Below are positions 61,234 to 64,000 of a DNA stretch of 64,000 nt, in pieces (the stretch's first letter is position 1; each line of letters opens with the position of its first letter). A program made the position numbers and the translations under genes. Source of the stretch: Varibaculum massiliense (lineage in GTDB: Bacteria; Actinomycetota; Actinomycetes; Actinomycetales; Actinomycetaceae); assembly GCF_900106855.1 (NCBI RefSeq), contig NZ_FNWI01000004.1, positions 558,001-622,000 of the forward strand, in the 5' to 3' direction. Under the pieces are notes generated by a model that was not told the DNA's origin, made no database searches, and saw only the letters and a list, made by a program, of their open reading frames with translations.

Positions 61234-63447
61234 CTATCCTCGTTCTAAAAATTCCTGTTCTTCTTCGCTGACTCGCCGGGCAATTGCCTGCTGTAATACT
61301 TGATGCTGCTGTAGGTGCGGATCACCTGCAACCAGATGTTTCGCATCTTTGCGCGCTTGGGAGATCACTTCCTCGTCTGCCAATAAATCCAGGATTTTCA
61401 GGGAGGAGGCACGTCCGGATTGGCTATCTCCTAGAATGTCTCCACTCTCACGTAGCTGCAAATCAAATGCCGCCAATTCGAAACCATCGGTGGTTTTAGT
61501 GAAAGCATCGAGGCGGCGACTGGCAAGCGTGTCCGGTTGCACCCGGGACCAAACCAGGCAAACTCCCCCAAATTTACCGCGCCCTATTCGCCCCCGTAGC
61601 TGATGCAACTGAGCCAGACCAAACCTATCGGCATCTAGAATCACCATCATGGTTGCCTCAGGAACATCCACCCCTACTTCGATTACCGTAGTGGCTACCA
61701 GTAAGGGGGTTCTCCCAGCAGTAAAATCCGCCATCGCCTGGTCTTTTTCTTCCGCAGACATTTGACCATACAGAATCCCAATTTCGATTCCTTTTAACGC
61801 CGGTAAGGATCGCAGCTGGCTGACCGTATCGGAGACGTTTGCGATTGGTTCGCGGGCGTCCTCGCCTTCTTCACCCTCAGCCCCATCTGCACTCGTGGAG
61901 CCGGGATTAATCGCCGGGCACACTACAAAAACGCGATGACCAGCCGCAATTTCTTCGGCGGCGCGCTGCCAGGTGCGCGCTGTCCAAGTGCGATTAGCGG
62001 TATCTACCCGAAAAGTTTCCACTTTCGTCCGCCCGGGAGGCATTCCCTTTAAAGTCAGTAAATCTAGATCCCCAAACGAGGTCATAGCCACTGAGCGCGG
62101 TATGGGGGTAGCGGTCATCACCAGCAGGTGGGGGGTACCCGATTCGGCCTGTCGCAGCCGGTCACGCTGACGCACCCCGAACTTGTGCTGCTCATCAATC
62201 ACTACCACCCCGGGGGAAGTAAGCATCACCCGCTGAGAAAGCAAAGCATGAGTTCCCACAATCAACGCTGGTTGCCCAGTTTTTAGCGCATCCAAAGTCC
62301 GGTTTTTCTCGGCAGTTGGCATCGAGGAGGTAAGACGATAAATCGGGACTCCCTCTGTCCCCCGCAAAGTAAATCCCCCCGGCTGGGCATATTCGCCCAA
62401 AAGACCGGTGAGGGTAGAAAAATGCTGGTGTACCAACACTTCGGTGGGCGCCATGAAGATTCCTTGCCGCCCGCCATCTACTGCCCGCAACATCGCCAGC
62501 AGCGACACCACGGTTTTCCCCGACCCCACATCCCCCTGGAGCAGCAAGTTCATAGGGCGAGGTGACTGTAACCGCTCGCCAATATCAGCCAAGGCTTGCT
62601 GCTGAAAATCAGTTAAAGCAAAGGGTAGCGAGGCGGCAACCCGCTCGGTAAATCCTCCGGGAAGCTCTTTTAACACCGGCGCATCCTCAGCGAGTTCTTG
62701 TCGCCGCTCAGCTAGCGCCGCCTGCAGCACGAAGGCTTCCTCGTAGCGAAAACGACTACGCGCCGCCTGGTAATCTGCGCGAGTTTGGGGATGATGAATC
62801 TGTTCTAAAGCCGTATTTATCTCTAATAAGCCCTGTTCTTTGCGGATTTCCGCGGGTAAGGGATCGGGCAGGGGGCGAAACTTTAGCTGATCTAAAACCA
62901 CTGCAATCGCCTTTTGCGTGGTCCAGGTGGGTAGCCCGACCTTCGCGGGATAAATCGGTTCCGGACGCTGCGCCTGCACTTTCGCCGCCTGGTTACTGGT
63001 TACGTCCAGATTTTCGTCACTTACCTCCTGATAGGAGGGGTGGGACAGCTGCAAGCGTCCGCGATAAAGACTGGGGCGCCCAGAAAAAAGTTTCGTTTGC
63101 CCCACCTGCATCTGCGTGGACATCCAGTTGATCAGATGCTGGCTTTTTGCCCAAAACACCGCATCCATCAAATTTTCCCCATCGCTTAGCTGCAGGGAAA
63201 GCATCCATTTCCCGCCCCGAGTGCGTCGCCGCGAAGAATCTGCGATTTGGGCGATAACCGACTGTTCTTCCCCTAAGGTAAGCTGCGAAAAAGAGGTAAG
63301 CTCCCCCAGTTCGTGATAACGCCTGGGAAAGAAATACAACAGGTCAAGGGTGGTTTGCAGTCCAAACTTTTTCTCTAACTTTCCGGCGACGCGCCCTAGG
63401 ACTTTCTTTAGAGGCTCCTCGGCTGCTGGGGTTTCTTGCTCGCTCAC
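61234..63447 (-). CDS. recG: ATP-dependent DNA helicase RecG
   Basis: 737 aa, full length. The wedge/OB domain is in the first 220 residues. Helicase motifs include Walker A GDVGSGKTV, DEQH in VVVIDEQHKFG, TATPIPRS, VIEVGVDVPEA and the QLRGRIGRG motif VI. It reverses and remodels stalled replication forks. Its GTG overlaps the stop of the DAK2-type gene by 4 bp. Confidence 0.97.
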   Translation of the reverse strand: MSEQETPAAEEPLKKVLGRVAGKLEKKFGLQTTLDLLYFFPRRYHELGELTSFSQLTLGEEQSVIAQIADSSRRRTRGGKWMLSLQLSDGENLMDAVFWAKSQHLINWMSTQMQVGQTKLFSGRPSLYRGRLQLSHPSYQEVSDENLDVTSNQAAKVQAQRPEPIYPAKVGLPTWTTQKAIAVVLDQLKFRPLPDPLPAEIRKEQGLLEINTALEQIHHPQTRADYQAARSRFRYEEAFVLQAALAERRQELAEDAPVLKELPGGFTERVAASLPFALTDFQQQALADIGERLQSPRPMNLLLQGDVGSGKTVVSLLAMLRAVDGGRQGIFMAPTEVLVHQHFSTLTGLLGEYAQPGGFTLRGTEGVPIYRLTSSMPTAEKNRTLDALKTGQPALIVGTHALLSQRVMLTSPGVVVIDEQHKFGVRQRDRLRQAESGTPHLLVMTATPIPRSVAMTSFGDLDLLTLKGMPPGRTKVETFRVDTANRTWTARTWQRAAEEIAAGHRVFVVCPAINPGSTSADGAEGEEGEDAREPIANVSDTVSQLRSLPALKGIEIGILYGQMSAEEKDQAMADFTAGRTPLLVATTVIEVGVDVPEATMMVILDADRFGLAQLHQLRGRIGRGKFGGVCLVWSRVQPDTLASRRLDAFTKTTDGFELAAFDLQLRESGDILGDSQSGRASSLKILDLLADEEVISQARKDAKHLVAGDPHLQQHQVLQQAIARRVSEEEQEFLERG

Positions 63448-64000
63448 GAAGACAGTACCCCCACCAGGGTGTCACCGCTTTGCCCTCCACTGATTAGCTC
63501 TATCCGGATTCCGGGAGCCCCCTGTGAAAGCGCGTTTTGGATACGGGCAATCAACTCGGGATCCTCTCCTTTGCGGGTGAGGATCCGTGCCTGAATATCA
63601 TTGGGGCTCACTGACGATGCCAGCAGCTCAAAGGGTGTTTTGGGCGAGACTGTCCACGTACGTTGGGTAGCTAACGCATCAAAGGTGCGCGAGCGTTGCA
63701 ACTGGATTAGGTCAGGGGCTTCAATGGCGGAGGAAACTATTTGACAGCAGGCACGCGCTACTTCTAATACTTGCAGGTCATCTTGGGTGGGAGCCAGCAT
63801 TACTTCAATCCCTTTATCTTTGGCGGGACGCACCAGGTTTGCTAATTCCGCCGCGCTCACCTGATCGCAGGGGAGAACTTGCACGACTTCCTGCTCCATT
63901 TCAGTGATTATTGGCAGCACTTCCTGGGGAATTCCGCGGCGCGAAAGTACCACCGTAGCACCTAGGTTAGCTAAATCCCCCACCAGTCCGGGAGCCGAAG
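63444..64000 (-). CDS. DAK2-type (FakA/YloV-like) protein, C-terminal part
   Basis: The reading frame is open to the right edge (SAPGLVGDLANLGATVV ...), so this is the C-terminal part of a longer gene whose start lies beyond the window. The visible part contains LGATVVLSRRG and ends with ISGGQSGDTLVGVL, resembling the C-terminal lobe of DAK2/FakA-like proteins. Those bind fatty acids for phosphorylation and typically precede recG. The identification rests on context and on the C-terminal lobe only. Confidence 0.6.
   Translation of the reverse strand, partial: SAPGLVGDLANLGATVVLSRRGIPQEVLPIITEMEQEVVQVLPCDQVSAAELANLVRPAKDKGIEVMLAPTQDDLQVLEVARACCQIVSSAIEAPDLIQLQRSRTFDALATQRTWTVSPKTPFELLASSVSPNDIQARILTRKGEDPELIARIQNALSQGAPGIRIELISGGQSGDTLVGVLSS

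Overview
The window looks like chromosome of a moderate-GC actinobacterium, probably a host-associated member of the Actinomycetaceae or a close relative. The basis is the core gene order (DAK2 protein, recG, rsmD, coaD, coiled-coil Rv2927c-like protein, DUF177, rnc, mutM), the actinobacterial dapD, a DUF4032 protein, a PknB-like kinase, frequent GTG starts, and sortase-anchored surface proteins. I cannot name the genus from sequence alone.

Layout. 1-7.6 kb, minus strand: a giant Ig-like/fibronectin surface protein, a MoxR ATPase and a DUF58 protein in one tightly packed operon that continues off the left edge. 7.9-15.7 kb: two sortase-type surface proteins, one a beta-helix with Cna-B domains and one an isopeptide pilin-like adhesin, with an MFS exporter between them. 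16-19 kb: a DUF4143 ATPase and an M20 amidohydrolase, separated by a 570-bp intergenic region packed with phased short repeats. 19.4-25.3 kb: an A+T-rich sugar module (binding protein, two permeases, GH2 enzyme, ArsR-type regulator). 25.7-34.1 kb: a raffinose/sucrose module (GH32, binding protein, two permeases, GH36 alpha-galactosidase, divergent ROK regulator). Neither ABC system has its own ATPase, so both probably use a shared MsiK-type ATPase. 34.2-36.1 kb: three small toxin-antitoxin loci, one with a broken toxin. 36.4-45.2 kb: a LacI-controlled minus-strand set (SDR, CoA-transferase, thiolase, MFS transporter, glycerate kinase, acyl-CoA synthetase) that reads as short-chain hydroxy-/keto-acid catabolism. 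45.6 kb: tRNA-Thr. 46-56.8 kb: signalling and housekeeping genes (thioredoxin-fold membrane protein, Ser/Thr kinase, DUF4032 protein, two-component system, class III cyclase, Maf, DapD, NarL-type regulator). 56.9-64 kb: the conserved DNA-repair/RNA-processing/CoA cluster.

The most unusual content is non-coding. Two families of long structured hairpin repeats (A and B) occur together, in the same order, in two convergent intergenic regions about 44 kb apart (11.9-12.15 kb and 55.5-56.04 kb). Base changes between copies are compensated across the stems, so the fold rather than the sequence is conserved. Separately, four arrays of short direct repeats have strict periods of 22, 19, 22 and 23 bp. 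Each is a conserved 11-15 bp core plus an 8-9 bp variable spacer, and the largest sits immediately upstream of the DUF4143 ATPase. I recognise none of these elements.
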